A stretch of 64,000 nt of DNA, from positions 61,082 to 125,081 of the forward strand of contig NZ_MBEJ01000062.1 in assembly GCF_001953975.1 (NCBI RefSeq), written 5' to 3'. The notes beneath the pieces were generated by a model, which ran no database searches, was not told where the DNA came from, and saw only the letters and a list, made by a program, of their open reading frames with translations. Position 1 is the first letter of the stretch. Each line of letters starts with the position of its first letter. The DNA comes from Mycobacterium sp. NS-7484 (GTDB lineage Bacteria; Actinomycetota; Actinomycetes; Mycobacteriales; Mycobacteriaceae). Below are positions 17,919-26,865 of this stretch, piece after piece. Made by a program: the position numbers and the translations under genes.

Positions 17919-18320
17919 AGATGAAATCCCCTCGATGACTTGATGTTTGGGCTGGCCGATGACTCGGCACGTGCAGAAAATTACCCGCTACTCATCAAGA
18001 TCTCAGCTTTTTCTCAGCTCGTTTTCGACCGGTATTTGCATACGCAATTATCGTGGGCGCAAATTGCAGTGGCGCAAACCAGCAAAAGTCGCTATTTCCG
18101 CAGCTCGCTACGGCCGGCGAAGGTTGCCGAGGCAGATTTCGACAACCGAAAGTCTTGTCCGGTGCAACACTGAGAATCGCCTAGGTCTGAACCATCAAGG
18201 GGTACTTGACCGTTAGGCCGCACCGGAAAATGACACCGACGAGGGACGCGCGGCGGCAACGACCGACCGCTCGGTGATCGTCGCCGAAAAGAAAACGCCG
18301 CGCGTCGAGGCGTTCATCGC
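17919..18320. other. Intergenic gap without recognisable genes
   Basis: About 400 bp between the secreted protein gene and the PAP2 gene. It is more AT-rich in its left half (17940-18170) and should hold the promoter of the secreted protein gene. A 77-codon open frame on the plus strand at 17940-18173 has neither ribosome site nor family features and is not called. No repeat or RNA gene was seen. Confidence 0.6.
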
Positions 18321-18893
18321 TCAGCGAAGTTCAGGTGACATGCCCACATCCCGATCGGCCCGCCCGAAGCGATCGAACATCGCGGCCACACACACCACCG
18401 CTGTGCCCAGCAACGCCGCACCGAGGGCATCGGTGAAGTAGTGATAGGTGACGGCCTGCCCGAATATGCCCAACAGGCTGACGCAGAGCCCGATCAACAC
18501 CGCCCAGAACGTCACCCCCGCCACCACCACGAGCAGGCCGATCACCACCACGAGAAAGGTGGTGTGGCCGCTGGGGTAGGCCAGGGCGCCGCCCTTCTCG
18601 CGGCCGAAGAGTGGTTTAGAGATCCGCACAATGCCGATCGCCACCGGTGGACTGACCGCCATGGCGAGCGCCAACCCGTTCCGGTGTTGCCGCACCGCGA
18701 CGACGATGCCGATGATCAACGCAGCCGTCACCAACAACGGCGTGGTGAACAGCAGGAAGGCATCTCCATACGCGCCCATCTCACCGCCGAGCCGTTGGAA
18801 CCAGATGTCGACCGGCACCGGCCCGCGCCGGACCGCCCATCCGAGCAGCACCACGGCGGCCACGCCGATGGGCGGCCACCATCGGGCGATCAA
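18321..18893 (-). CDS. PAP2-family membrane phosphatase
   Basis: A 190 aa integral membrane protein of the PAP2 type, which removes phosphate from lipid phosphates or diphosphates at the membrane surface. Seen: about five to six hydrophobic helices, KPLFGREKGG as the first phosphatase motif, YPSGHTTF as the second with its catalytic-region His, and YHYFTDALGA as the third. The TTG start at 18893 overlaps the stop of the DinB gene in TTGA, so translation is coupled; the longer frame runs antiparallel into the DinB gene in another phase and is rejected. Possible substrates are undecaprenyl diphosphate or phosphatidate. Confidence 0.8.
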   Translation of the reverse strand: MIARWWPPIGVAAVVLLGWAVRRGPVPVDIWFQRLGGEMGAYGDAFLLFTTPLLVTAALIIGIVVAVRQHRNGLALAMAVSPPVAIGIVRISKPLFGREKGGALAYPSGHTTFLVVVIGLLVVVAGVTFWAVLIGLCVSLLGIFGQAVTYHYFTDALGAALLGTAVVCVAAMFDRFGRADRDVGMSPELR

Positions 18894-19408
18894 GGGATGA
18901 TGCCGCGCAGATATGCCGCCTGACCGAGGTGCTGGGCGCAATCGTCGATGATGCTGACCAGGCGCGCACTCGCCGTCACCGGCGGGTCCCAGTTGGTGTC
19001 GACGATGCGGCCGAGTTCGTCGGCGGTCACGCCGGCGATGTAGGCCAGGGTGTCTTTGTGGACCGCCCGGTAGTACCCGGCCAGCAGGTCCGCCGGGGCG
19101 TGCACCTTCGCGACGTCCTCGGCGCTGTGTCCGTACCCGATGTCGTTGGCCGGTAGGTCGAGCGCGAATCGGTCTTTCCAGCCATCGCGGGTCCACACCT
19201 GCTCTACCCCCGCGATGTCACACAACTGCAGGTCCTGGACCCGCGCGCTGTGCCAGATCAACCACGCGATGCTGTTGGCCTGGGGGGTCGGGCGGTACCG
19301 CGAGACGTCCTCGGTGAGCCCGTCGGTGAGATCGTCGACATGTTCGATCAGCCGGGTGAATGCGTCGCGCAGCAGTTCCCGGACGGCGTCGGAATCGGCA
19401 GCAGTCAT
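18890..19408 (-). CDS. DinB-family protein (DUF664-like)
   Basis: A 172 aa four-helix-bundle protein of the DinB/YfiT-like superfamily, which includes metal-dependent thiol S-transferases (mycothiol or bacillithiol). Seen: [16 protein letters not shown], with the first metal-type His, and [17 protein letters not shown], with the last metal-type His. The ATG at 19408 has TAGCGT 7 bases upstream on the minus strand, so the mRNA may be leaderless; it gives the family start ([13 protein letters not shown]). It is divergent from the kinase gene and overlaps the PAP2 gene by 4 bases. The physiological substrate is unknown. Confidence 0.8.
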   Translation of the reverse strand: MTAADSDAVRELLRDAFTRLIEHVDDLTDGLTEDVSRYRPTPQANSIAWLIWHSARVQDLQLCDIAGVEQVWTRDGWKDRFALDLPANDIGYGHSAEDVAKVHAPADLLAGYYRAVHKDTLAYIAGVTADELGRIVDTNWDPPVTASARLVSIIDDCAQHLGQAAYLRGIIP

Positions 19409-19415
19409 GATCCCG

Positions 19416-19456
19416 ACGCTACTCGCGAACCGGGCGGCGGCCGTCCCGACTACCAT
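19416..19456. promoter_or_regulatory. Divergent leaderless promoters of dinB-like and kinase genes
   Basis: The minus-strand TAGCGT (19416-19421) is 7 bases before the DinB ATG, and the plus-strand TACCAT (19451-19456) is 7 bases before the kinase ATG. The whole intergenic space is only 55 bases, so the two promoters must overlap in their upstream regions. Confidence 0.5.
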
Positions 19457-19463
19457 CACGGGC

Positions 19464-20987
19464 ATGCCGTTGAATACCGGTGACGTGTTCGCCGGGTACA
19501 CGATTCAACGTCTGCTCGGCTCCGGCGGCATGGGTGAGGTGTATCTGGCCCAGCATCCGCGACTCCCCCGCCAGGACGCGCTCAAGATCATGCCGGCCTC
19601 GCTGACCAACGATGCCCAGTACCGTGACCGGTTCAACCGGGAAGCCGACATTGCCGCCACACTCTGGCATCCCCACATCGTCGGTCTGCACGATCGGGGT
19701 GAGCACGAGGGGCAGCTGTGGATCGCGATGGATTACGTCGACGGCACCGACGCCGCGCGTTATGTGCGCGACCAGCATCCCGGCGGGATGCCGCTGACCG
19801 AAGCGGTCGAGATCGTCACCGCCATCGCCGAGGCACTCGACTACGCCCACGAGCGCAACCTGCTTCACCGTGACGTCAAGCCCGCCAACATCCTGCTGAC
19901 CGGCCCGCAGACGGCTCGAAGACGAATTCTGTTGGCCGACTTCGGCGTTGCCCGCCGTATCGACGACATAAGCGGGATCACCGCCACCAACATGGCCGTG
20001 GGGTCGATGGCCTACTCCGCTCCCGAACAGCTGCTGGGACAACCGATGGACGGCCGCGCCGATCAGTATGCGTTGGCGGCCAGCGCCTTTCAGCTTCTCG
20101 CCGGCCATTCTCCGTTCCACCATTCCAATCCCGCGGTGGTGATCAGCAAGCAGCTCAACGAGCTTCCCCCGAGCCTGCGGACCGAGCGCCCCGAGTTGGT
20201 CCATCTCGACGACGTGATCCGCAAGGGCATGGCCAAGGATCGCGGCGCACGCTACGAGCGGTGCGCGGATTTCGCCAAAGCGCTCGGCGCGGCGCCGGCG
20301 TCGCCGCAGCCCGTCATCCCGGTACCTCAGCGCGCCCCGTCCGCGCCGCCCACGCCGACGCCGTCGGTGTCGGCCGAGCCACCCCGGATCATCGCGGCCC
20401 CGACGTTCTCGGCGCCGAGTCTCCCGGTGATCAGCGCGCCGCACCTGTCGCCCGGCTGGTCGGGGCCCAGCCCGATCCCGCAACCGCATCGACCCCAGAA
20501 ACCCGGCCCGGCAAGGGTTGTGGTGCCCGCCGCGCTGGCGGTCCTACTGGTCTGCACCCTGGTGTTCACGATCAGCCAGTTCATCCGCTCCACGCCCGTG
20601 CCGCGCAGCACGCCCTCGTGGCAGCCCTACGTCGAGGCGGCCGAGACGTTCGCGTTGCACACCGTGACCGTCAGCGCGGACACCGTCGACACCGATCTCG
20701 CGATGATCATGGACGGGGCCACGGACAAGTTTCGCGCCGACCTGCAGAACCAGGCGCCCGAGATCAAACGCAAGGCGCGCGAGCTGGGCGTGCACACCGA
20801 GGGAACGGTCACCGGCGCGGGCGTCGAATCGGTGTTCTCCGACGAGGCGGTCGTCCTGGTCGCGGTCGACACCAAGGTCACGGTCACGAGCAACCCGGTC
20901 GGCGTCGTTTCGCTGCAACGCACCAGGGTCACCGTGCAGCACGTCGACGGTAGCTACAAGGCCTCGAAGCTGGAGTTCGTCAACTGA
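19464..20987 (+). CDS. Transmembrane Ser/Thr protein kinase
   Basis: Membrane receptor kinase of 507 aa in the mycobacterial Pkn group. Seen: kinase domain at about 10-270 with glycine loop GSGGMGEV, Lys41, catalytic Asp137 in HRDVKPANI, Mg-binding Asp159 in DFGVARR and a SAPEQ segment; a Pro-rich linker (about 280-348); one membrane helix (about 352-372); and a 135 aa external domain without PASTA repeats. That domain ([20 protein letters not shown] and the [14 protein letters not shown] end) resembles Mce-associated NTF2-like proteins. The ATG at 19464 has TACCAT 7 bases upstream. The next gene, encoding a similar exported domain, overlaps by one base. The closest named kinase is not certain (PknJ- or PknH-like). 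Confidence 0.93.
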   Translation: MPLNTGDVFAGYTIQRLLGSGGMGEVYLAQHPRLPRQDALKIMPASLTNDAQYRDRFNREADIAATLWHPHIVGLHDRGEHEGQLWIAMDYVDGTDAARYVRDQHPGGMPLTEAVEIVTAIAEALDYAHERNLLHRDVKPANILLTGPQTARRRILLADFGVARRIDDISGITATNMAVGSMAYSAPEQLLGQPMDGRADQYALAASAFQLLAGHSPFHHSNPAVVISKQLNELPPSLRTERPELVHLDDVIRKGMAKDRGARYERCADFAKALGAAPASPQPVIPVPQRAPSAPPTPTPSVSAEPPRIIAAPTFSAPSLPVISAPHLSPGWSGPSPIPQPHRPQKPGPARVVVPAALAVLLVCTLVFTISQFIRSTPVPRSTPSWQPYVEAAETFALHTVTVSADTVDTDLAMIMDGATDKFRADLQNQAPEIKRKARELGVHTEGTVTGAGVESVFSDEAVVLVAVDTKVTVTSNPVGVVSLQRTRVTVQHVDGSYKASKLEFVN

Positions 20988-21478
20988 TGGGAACACGCAC
21001 GCGCGGCTGGCTGATTCTGGTCCTCACGCTCATCGTGGGGATCGTCGTGGTCGCCGGGCTGGGCTTCTGGCAGCTGTCGGTCAAAGGTCAACCGGCGCCG
21101 GCTCCGATCGCCGACGATGACCATGCCCGCGAACAAGTCACCGATTTCGTCACCACCAATGTCGTCAAGGTCTTGAGCTTCACGCCCACCACGAGTCGGG
21201 GCGACACCGACGCGGTCAGCAAGGTGCTGACCGGCGCGGCTGTCGACGAGTACCGAAAGCGCATCCGCGAGAAACCCGACAATGTCACCCAGAGCGCCAC
21301 GGTGCGCAACACCGGCGTGGAGTCACTGTCGGACGACGAGGCCAAGGTGGTGGTGTTCGTCGACCAGACCGCACAGCCGGCCGGCGGCGGCCCCTCGACC
21401 AAGGACGCCCTGGCCTACCGGGTCAGCCTCAGCCGGGTCGACGGCGATTGGCTGATCTCGGAGCTGGAACCGCTGTAA
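20987..21478 (+). CDS. Membrane-anchored Mce-associated-like protein, kinase partner
   Basis: A 163 aa protein with one N-terminal membrane helix (about residues 8-28) and an exported domain. Seen: DAVSKVLTGAAVDEYRKRI followed by alternating strands ending in LSRVDGDWLISELEPL, the pattern of Mce-associated/SnoaL-like domains, and the same pattern as the external domain of the kinase encoded just upstream. The ATG shares one base with the kinase stop (TGATG), so the two are co-translated. A role as ligand-sensing or heterodimer partner of the kinase is inferred from this pairing; no catalytic residues were recognised. Confidence 0.75.
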   Translation: MGTRTRGWLILVLTLIVGIVVVAGLGFWQLSVKGQPAPAPIADDDHAREQVTDFVTTNVVKVLSFTPTTSRGDTDAVSKVLTGAAVDEYRKRIREKPDNVTQSATVRNTGVESLSDDEAKVVVFVDQTAQPAGGGPSTKDALAYRVSLSRVDGDWLISELEPL

Positions 21479-21490
21479 CTCTGTGCGCCG

Positions 21491-21877
21491 CTATGACGCC
21501 GCGGCGCCGTGGAAGACCGCCTCGACGTTGTTGCCGTCGGGGTCGCGGACAAAGGCGCCGAAGTAGCCCGGGTGGTACTCGGGCCACAGCCGCGGTGCAT
21601 GCAACGACTCGGCTCCCAGTTTCAGCGCGGCATCGTAGAACGCGGTGACGGCGTCGGCCCCGTTGGCCTGGAAGGCGACGTGGATCTCGCGGTTGGGCCC
21701 GCCGACCTCACCGGCACTGGCGTCGGCGATCCAGAACGCCGGGTGTCCGTCGGTGCCGTAGCCGATGGCCACGCCATGATCCAGCTGCCGGGTGTAGCCG
21801 AGGACACCGAGCACGGTGTCGTAGAACTCGGCCGCCTTGGCGAAGTCGATGCAGTTGATGCCGAAGTGATCGATCAC
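21491..21877 (-). CDS. VOC-family protein (glyoxalase/dioxygenase superfamily)
   Basis: A 128 aa single-domain VOC protein. Seen: the opening IDHFGINCIDFAKAAEFYD with a metal-type His, VAFQANGADAVTAFYDAALK in the middle and the closing YFGAFVRDPDGNNVEAVFH, which carries the final Glu/His of the fold. Such proteins bind divalent metal and act as isomerases, dioxygenases or resistance proteins; the substrate cannot be told. The GTG at 21877 gives the normal family N terminus; an extension of 13 codons exists. It converges on the kinase-partner gene with a 12 base gap and no visible terminator. Confidence 0.8.
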   Translation of the reverse strand: MIDHFGINCIDFAKAAEFYDTVLGVLGYTRQLDHGVAIGYGTDGHPAFWIADASAGEVGGPNREIHVAFQANGADAVTAFYDAALKLGAESLHAPRLWPEYHPGYFGAFVRDPDGNNVEAVFHGAAAS

Positions 21878-21954
21878 AGCCGAGATCCTGGCATGCGCCA
21901 CCGACAACCCCACCAATTTCGGCCAACCCCATGGGCATACACAGGTAGTCGTCG

Positions 21955-21960
21955 TAGGTT
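21955..21960 (+). promoter_or_regulatory. -10 box of the amidohydrolase gene
   Basis: TAGGTT, 6 bases before the ATG at 21967 with no ribosome site, fits a leaderless promoter. Confidence 0.45.
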
Positions 21961-21966
21961 TGTTAG

Positions 21967-23688
21967 ATGAGCTATGACCTGTGCATCCGCGGCGGCACCA
22001 TCGTCGACGGCCTGGGCGGGAAACCGTACGCCGGGGATGTCGCGGTGCGCGACGGTGTCATCGTGGCAGTGGGGTCCGCGCCCGAGCCTGCCGAACGCGA
22101 GATCGACGCCACCGGCCTGTTGGTCACCCCCGGGTTCGTGGACCTGCACACCCACTACGACGGCCAGGCGATCTGGTCGGACCGGCTCAACCCGTCCTCG
22201 GCGCACGGGGTCACCACCGCGGTGATGGGCAATTGCGGGGTGGGTTTCGCGCCGTGCCGCACCGACGACCACGACGTGTTGGTGGATGTGATGGCCGGCG
22301 TCGAGGACATCCCCGGGGTGGTGATGGTCGACGGCCTGCCGTGGACCTGGGAGACGTTCCCCGAGTTCCTCGATGCCCTGGGGTCTCGCCGGCTCGATAT
22401 CGATGTGGCGGCATTCCTGCCGCACTCGCCGTTGCGGGTGTACGTGATGGGCCGGCGCGGCATCGACCGAGAGCCCGCGACCACCGAGGACCTGGCGCTG
22501 ATGCGCAAGCTCGCCGCCGAGGCGGTCGAATGTGGCGCACTGGGCTTCGCCTCGTCGCGGCTGACGATCCACAAGACCGAAAGTGGGCGCCCCATCCCCA
22601 GTTACGACGCCGGCTATGCCGAAATCGAGGCGATCGCCCGCGGGGTCGACGACGCCGGCGGCGGCCTGATCCAGTTCGTGCCCGATCTGGTGGCGGGTGA
22701 CTATGAACCGGCCCTGCAGACCGTGTTCGACGTGGCCGCCGACGTCGGGTTGCCGGTGACGTTCACGCTGGCGATCGGCAATGCCGGGCCGGCCTTCTTC
22801 GAGGACGCGCTGCGCATGGTGGAGAAGGCGAACTCGAACGGCGGGCAGATCACTGCCCAGATCTTCCCGCGGCCCATCGGCCTGGTGCTCGGGCTTGAAT
22901 TGTCGGGCAACCCGTTCGTGCTCTACCCGAGCTACCGCGAGATCGCCCATCTGCCGCTGGCCGAACGGGTCGCCGAGATGCGTAAACCCGAAGTCCGGCA
23001 ACGCATTCTGAACGACTCCGCAGCCAGCGACGGTCACCCGCTGATGTTCGCGGTGCAGGCATGGGACTACATGTATCCGCTCGGTGAGGTGCCCGACTAC
23101 GAGCCCGATCCGTCGAACTCCATCGGCGCGCGAGCCCGTGCCCGTGGCGTCGACCCGCTCGAGGAGGCCTACGACCGCGTCCTCGACGACGACGGACACG
23201 CCATGCTGCTGGTCACCCTGGCCAACTTCCGGGACAACTCGCTCGACACCGTGGCCGAGTTGCTGCGGCGCGACGACGTGGTGTTGGGTCTCGGCGACGG
23301 CGGCGCGCACTACGGGATGATCTGCGACGCCAGCTTTCCCACTTACCTGTTGACCCACTGGGTACGCGACCGCGCCACCGGGACGTTCAGCGTCGAGGAC
23401 GTGGTGCGGGAGCTGACGTCGGTCCCGGCCCGGGTCGCCGGGCTGGCCGATCGAGGTCGAATCGCGGTGGGTTACAAGGCCGATCTCAACGTCATCGACC
23501 ACGCCGGGCTACGGTTGCACCGGCCCGTCGTGGCCTACGACCTGCCGGGTGGTGGTCGTCGCCTGGATCAGACCGCGGACGGCTATGTCGCCACCGTCGT
23601 CTCCGGCGAGATCATCGCCGAGAACGGGGTTCCGACGGACGCGCGGCCCGGCCGGCTGGTTCGCGGTCGCCAGGCCGCACCCGCGTAA
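21967..23688 (+). CDS. N-acyl-D-amino-acid deacylase family amidohydrolase
   Basis: Zn-dependent amidohydrolase of 573 aa related to D-aminoacylases and N-acyl-D-amino-acid deacylases, hydrolysing an amide or cyclic imide bond in the cytoplasm. Seen: N-terminal composite beta domain opening CIRGGTIVDGLGG, metal motif FVDLHTHYDGQ, a TIM-barrel body with MGNCGVGFAP, and the catalytic-type Asp in LGLGDGGAHYG, followed by the C-terminal beta domain (GRIAVGYKADLNVID). The length suits the longer mycobacterial members of the group. It ends 4 bases from the convergent CobU-fusion gene with no terminator between. The true substrate is unknown. Confidence 0.88.
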   Translation: MSYDLCIRGGTIVDGLGGKPYAGDVAVRDGVIVAVGSAPEPAEREIDATGLLVTPGFVDLHTHYDGQAIWSDRLNPSSAHGVTTAVMGNCGVGFAPCRTDDHDVLVDVMAGVEDIPGVVMVDGLPWTWETFPEFLDALGSRRLDIDVAAFLPHSPLRVYVMGRRGIDREPATTEDLALMRKLAAEAVECGALGFASSRLTIHKTESGRPIPSYDAGYAEIEAIARGVDDAGGGLIQFVPDLVAGDYEPALQTVFDVAADVGLPVTFTLAIGNAGPAFFEDALRMVEKANSNGGQITAQIFPRPIGLVLGLELSGNPFVLYPSYREIAHLPLAERVAEMRKPEVRQRILNDSAASDGHPLMFAVQAWDYMYPLGEVPDYEPDPSNSIGARARARGVDPLEEAYDRVLDDDGHAMLLVTLANFRDNSLDTVAELLRRDDVVLGLGDGGAHYGMICDASFPTYLLTHWVRDRATGTFSVEDVVRELTSVPARVAGLADRGRIAVGYKADLNVIDHAGLRLHRPVVAYDLPGGGRRLDQTADGYVATVVSGEIIAENGVPTDARPGRLVRGRQAAPA

Positions 23689-23692
23689 GGGG

Positions 23693-25054
23693 TCAGCCGC
23701 GCAGCGGAATCGCGACGCCGGCCACCATGAGCAGCACGTCATCGCATTCCGCGGCGATCCGCATGTTCACCATCCCGAGCAGGTCGCGAAAGATGCGGCC
23801 CGACGCGGTATCCGGCACGATCCCACTACCCACTTCGTTGCTCACCGCCACCGCCGTGACGGTGCACTGACGCCACGCCGCCACCACCTCGTCGATGTCG
23901 TCGTGCACCGGCACCAGCTGTCCACTGTCCCAGCAGCCGTGCCGATCCATCCGCGCGGCCAGCCAGGTGCCGAGGCAATCGAGCAGGACCGGCGTCTGGG
24001 CGGTGCGCAATTGGCCTGCCACATCGGAGCTTTCGACGGTGTGCCATTCCGGTGGGCGACGCGCCCGGTGCTGCCGGACCCGTTGAGCCCATTCCGGATC
24101 GCCGTGCCGCGGCCCACCGGCGGCCAGGTACCGGACCCGCGAATGCCCGGCGAGCAGCCCTTCGGCGTGTACCGATTTCCCCGAACGCACGCCGCCGAGA
24201 ACCAATGTGCGGGAAGTCGGGGATGCCACCGGGGAACGGCGCGTGCCCACCCGCACCACCTCGCCGTCCCGGCCGGCACGCGCACCGTATTGCGTGAGCG
24301 CCGTGGACAATTCGGGGCCCGGAAGGTTGAAATGGCTTAGGTGTACGGCCACGACGTCGGTGTGGTCTCCGATCGCGCCGGATTCCCGCATCTGGGTCAG
24401 CGTGCGCGCAAACGACGGCAGGTCGTGGTGGTCGGTGCCGTGGTCGGTCTTGGGGCCGAACGTCTCCTCCAGGAACACCGCGTCGAACCCGGCCGCGGCG
24501 ATGGCCGCGTGGGTCGCGTCGGGCAGCGGACCGGTGTCGGTCGCCCACAGAAGTCTTGTATCACCGCGGGATACGTCGTACAGCACGGCATCGTCGACGA
24601 GTGCATCGGTGTGCGCGGCCGCCACCACCCGAACCGTATACGCGCCACCGGGCACCGGCAGGGTGAGCTCCTCACCGGGGTATACGGCGCGGAACCGGAT
24701 CGGGTCGTCCGGGCCCACCCAGTCGCGGCACTGATCGAGAGCACCCGGCGGCCCGATCACGTCGAGCGGCTCGGTCCGGCCCACCCAGTGCCGCATGACC
24801 AGGGCTGCCGGGCCGACGTGGTCGAAATGGCCGTGGGTCAACAGGATGTGGCGCACCGCGGCCAGCGTTCGTCCGGCGCGCAGTGCGGCCCGGGGCACTT
24901 CCGGACCACAGTCGATCAACAAAACGTCGTCGACGAGCGCGGCGGTCTGCCCGCGGATCTCACCGGCCGTCAACGCCCACCGACACGACCGGCAGCTGCA
25001 GAACGGGCTGGGCCAGCCGTCGGCACTGCCGGTGCCCAACAACATCACGTCCAT
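23693..25054 (-). CDS. Fusion of PhnP-like metallo-hydrolase and CobU adenosylcobinamide kinase
   Basis: Two enzymes in one 453 aa chain. Residues 1-about 275 form a metallo-beta-lactamase fold with the zinc motif HGHFDH at 74-79, later His/Asp ligands (AAHTD, ATDTG) and a CxCxxC cluster (Cys19, 21, 24) like the structural zinc site of the PhnP phosphodiesterase. Residues about 282-453 are CobU/CobP: Walker A GGVRSGKS at 287-294, the guanylylated-His region HRARRPPEWHTVE (His329) and VSNEVGSGIVPD. CobU phosphorylates and guanylylates cobinamide during corrinoid assembly or salvage. The gene shares one base with the transporter ATPase, completing a binding protein-permease-ATPase-CobU operon that suggests corrinoid import plus salvage. 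The hydrolase step is not known. Confidence 0.85.
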   Translation of the reverse strand: MDVMLLGTGSADGWPSPFCSCRSCRWALTAGEIRGQTAALVDDVLLIDCGPEVPRAALRAGRTLAAVRHILLTHGHFDHVGPAALVMRHWVGRTEPLDVIGPPGALDQCRDWVGPDDPIRFRAVYPGEELTLPVPGGAYTVRVVAAAHTDALVDDAVLYDVSRGDTRLLWATDTGPLPDATHAAIAAAGFDAVFLEETFGPKTDHGTDHHDLPSFARTLTQMRESGAIGDHTDVVAVHLSHFNLPGPELSTALTQYGARAGRDGEVVRVGTRRSPVASPTSRTLVLGGVRSGKSVHAEGLLAGHSRVRYLAAGGPRHGDPEWAQRVRQHRARRPPEWHTVESSDVAGQLRTAQTPVLLDCLGTWLAARMDRHGCWDSGQLVPVHDDIDEVVAAWRQCTVTAVAVSNEVGSGIVPDTASGRIFRDLLGMVNMRIAAECDDVLLMVAGVAIPLRG

Positions 25055-25854
25055 CAGCGCACCGGGTCCCGAACCGGCAGCACCGCGATCCGGCCGTTGC
25101 GCTCGAGCACGTCGACGCGGGCCTGGTAGACCTCGGCGATCCGTTGGGCGGTAAGCACTTCCGTGGGGGTGCCGTCGGCGACCACCCGCCCCGCGGCAAG
25201 CATCAGCATCCGGTCGGCGTATTGGCCGGCCAATGTCAGATCGTGCATCGCGGCGATCACGGTGATGCCGTCGGCCGCGCGGAGGGTGTCCACCAACTCG
25301 AGAACCTGTTGCTGGTGGCCGACATCCAGTGCGCTGGTGGGCTCGTCGAGCAGTAGCACCGACGGCTGCTGCGCCAGGGCCCGGGCGAGCACCACGCGTT
25401 GCAGTTCACCGCCAGAAAGCTCGGTCGCGGCACGGGCGGCGATGTCTTGCAGGCCGAGTCGTTCGATCACACCGGTCACCACGTGACGGTCGGCGGCCGA
25501 CGGTGCGGCAAACCGCGGCAGGTGTGGTGTCCGGCCCAGGGTGACCAAGTCGGTCACGGTCACCCCTTCCGGAACGACAGGCCGTTGCGGCATCAGCGCC
25601 ACCTCCGAGGCAATCTGCCTGCGGCGCACGGCGTGTGGGTCCAGACCGGCCACCCGTACCGTCCCGGTCAAGCGCGCATCGTTGCCGGCCGGCACCAAGC
25701 CGGCGATCACATGAAGCAGCGTGGTCTTGCCGGCTCCGTTGGGGCCCACCACGCTGACCCATTCGCCGGCGGACACCGTCAGGTTCACCGACCCGAGCAC
25801 CGTCGTCTCCCGCCGGATGAGCGTCAGGTCGGTACACGTCAGGGCAACCGTCAT
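25054..25854 (-). CDS. ABC transporter ATPase, BtuD/FecE-type
   Basis: A 266 aa ATPase energising import of a metal chelate or corrinoid. Seen: Walker A GPNGAGKTT at about 38-46, Q-loop near LMPQRPVVPEG, signature LSGGELQRV, Walker B VLLLDEPTSALD and switch His in AAMHDL. Its ATG overlaps the permease stop as ATGA and its stop shares a base with the CobU-fusion start, so it is in the middle of a coupled operon. The permease is of the FecCD class; cobalamin or cobinamide is favoured over iron-siderophore because of the CobU domain encoded next. Confidence 0.9.
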   Translation of the reverse strand: MTVALTCTDLTLIRRETTVLGSVNLTVSAGEWVSVVGPNGAGKTTLLHVIAGLVPAGNDARLTGTVRVAGLDPHAVRRRQIASEVALMPQRPVVPEGVTVTDLVTLGRTPHLPRFAAPSAADRHVVTGVIERLGLQDIAARAATELSGGELQRVVLARALAQQPSVLLLDEPTSALDVGHQQQVLELVDTLRAADGITVIAAMHDLTLAGQYADRMLMLAAGRVVADGTPTEVLTAQRIAEVYQARVDVLERNGRIAVLPVRDPVR

Positions 25855-26849
25855 GGCAACCTCCGACTGCGGCGTAGCACCATCAGGAAGAACGGTGCCC
25901 CAATGGCCGCCGTCACCACGCCGATCGGAAGTTCGGCCGGCGCCATCACCGTGCGCGCCAGGACGTCGGCCAGCATCAGGAAAGCGGCGCCCAACAGTAC
26001 CGACAACGGCAGCAGCAACCGATGTCCGGGCCCGACCACCAACCGAACCGCGTGCGGCACCACGATTCCCACAAATCCGATCAGTCCGCTGACGCTGACC
26101 ACCGCCGCCGTGCCCAAGGTCGCCACCGCAACCAGCAGCAGCCGCACCCGGCCCGGGTCCACCCCGAGGCTGGCCGCCTCGGTGTCCCCCACGGCCATCA
26201 CGTCGAGGATCCGGGCGAACAGCAGGATCACCACGATCGTCGACACCACATACGGCAGCGCGACGCCCACTTCGCTCCAGCCATCGGTGCTCAGTCGCCC
26301 GAGCAGCCAGCTGTACACCTGACGCATGGACTCGTCGTAACGCTGTTGCAGGAACGTCTGCCCCGCATTGGCGAACGCGGCCACCGCAACACCCGCCAGG
26401 ATGATCACCACTTCCGTGCGCCCACCGCCCACACCGCGGCCCAGCAGGTACGTGGCGGTGACCGCCAGAATGCCGCCGGCGAACGCCGCGACCGGTACCG
26501 CGAAAGTGCTTGCCGCCAAGCCGGATACGATCACCGCGGTAGCACCGAGACCCGCCCCGCTGGAAACGCCGAGCAGATACGGATCGGCCAGCGGGTTGCG
26601 GAAGACGCCCTGATAGGCGGCGCCGGCGATGGCGAGGGTGCCGCCGACCAGGGCACCGAGCACCACCCGCGGCAATCGGATCTGCCACAGCACCGCATGC
26701 TGGGACGCCGTCAGACCGTGATCGACATCAATGCCCGGTAGTCCGTCGGCCAGCGCTAGCAGCACCCCGCGCGGCGGCAACCCCGCCGGGCCGACGAACG
26801 TCGCAAGCAGCGCGGCGCCGAGCGCCCCGAGCACGGCCGCAGCCATCAC
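25851..26849 (-). CDS. ABC transporter permease, BtuC/FecCD-type
   Basis: A 332 aa polytopic permease with about ten hydrophobic helices. Seen: LPRVVLGALVGGTLAIAGA and YQGVFRNPLADPYLLGVSSG, the hallmark segment of FecCD/BtuC permeases, and the coupling-helix region around GFVGIVVPHAVRLV. Tandem starts GTG (26849) and ATG (26846) follow the stop of the binding lipoprotein gene by 16-19 bases. It overlaps the ATPase by 4 bases. Together with its neighbours it forms a complete type II importer. Confidence 0.9.
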   Translation of the reverse strand: MMAAAVLGALGAALLATFVGPAGLPPRGVLLALADGLPGIDVDHGLTASQHAVLWQIRLPRVVLGALVGGTLAIAGAAYQGVFRNPLADPYLLGVSSGAGLGATAVIVSGLAASTFAVPVAAFAGGILAVTATYLLGRGVGGGRTEVVIILAGVAVAAFANAGQTFLQQRYDESMRQVYSWLLGRLSTDGWSEVGVALPYVVSTIVVILLFARILDVMAVGDTEAASLGVDPGRVRLLLVAVATLGTAAVVSVSGLIGFVGIVVPHAVRLVVGPGHRLLLPLSVLLGAAFLMLADVLARTVMAPAELPIGVVTAAIGAPFFLMVLRRSRRLP

Positions 26850-26865
26850 CCAGACGCGGCGACGA

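Noticed and set aside
17940..18173. 77-codon open frame in the gap after the secreted protein gene
   Set aside because: No ribosome site, no family features, and amino acid composition like translated non-coding AT-richer DNA.
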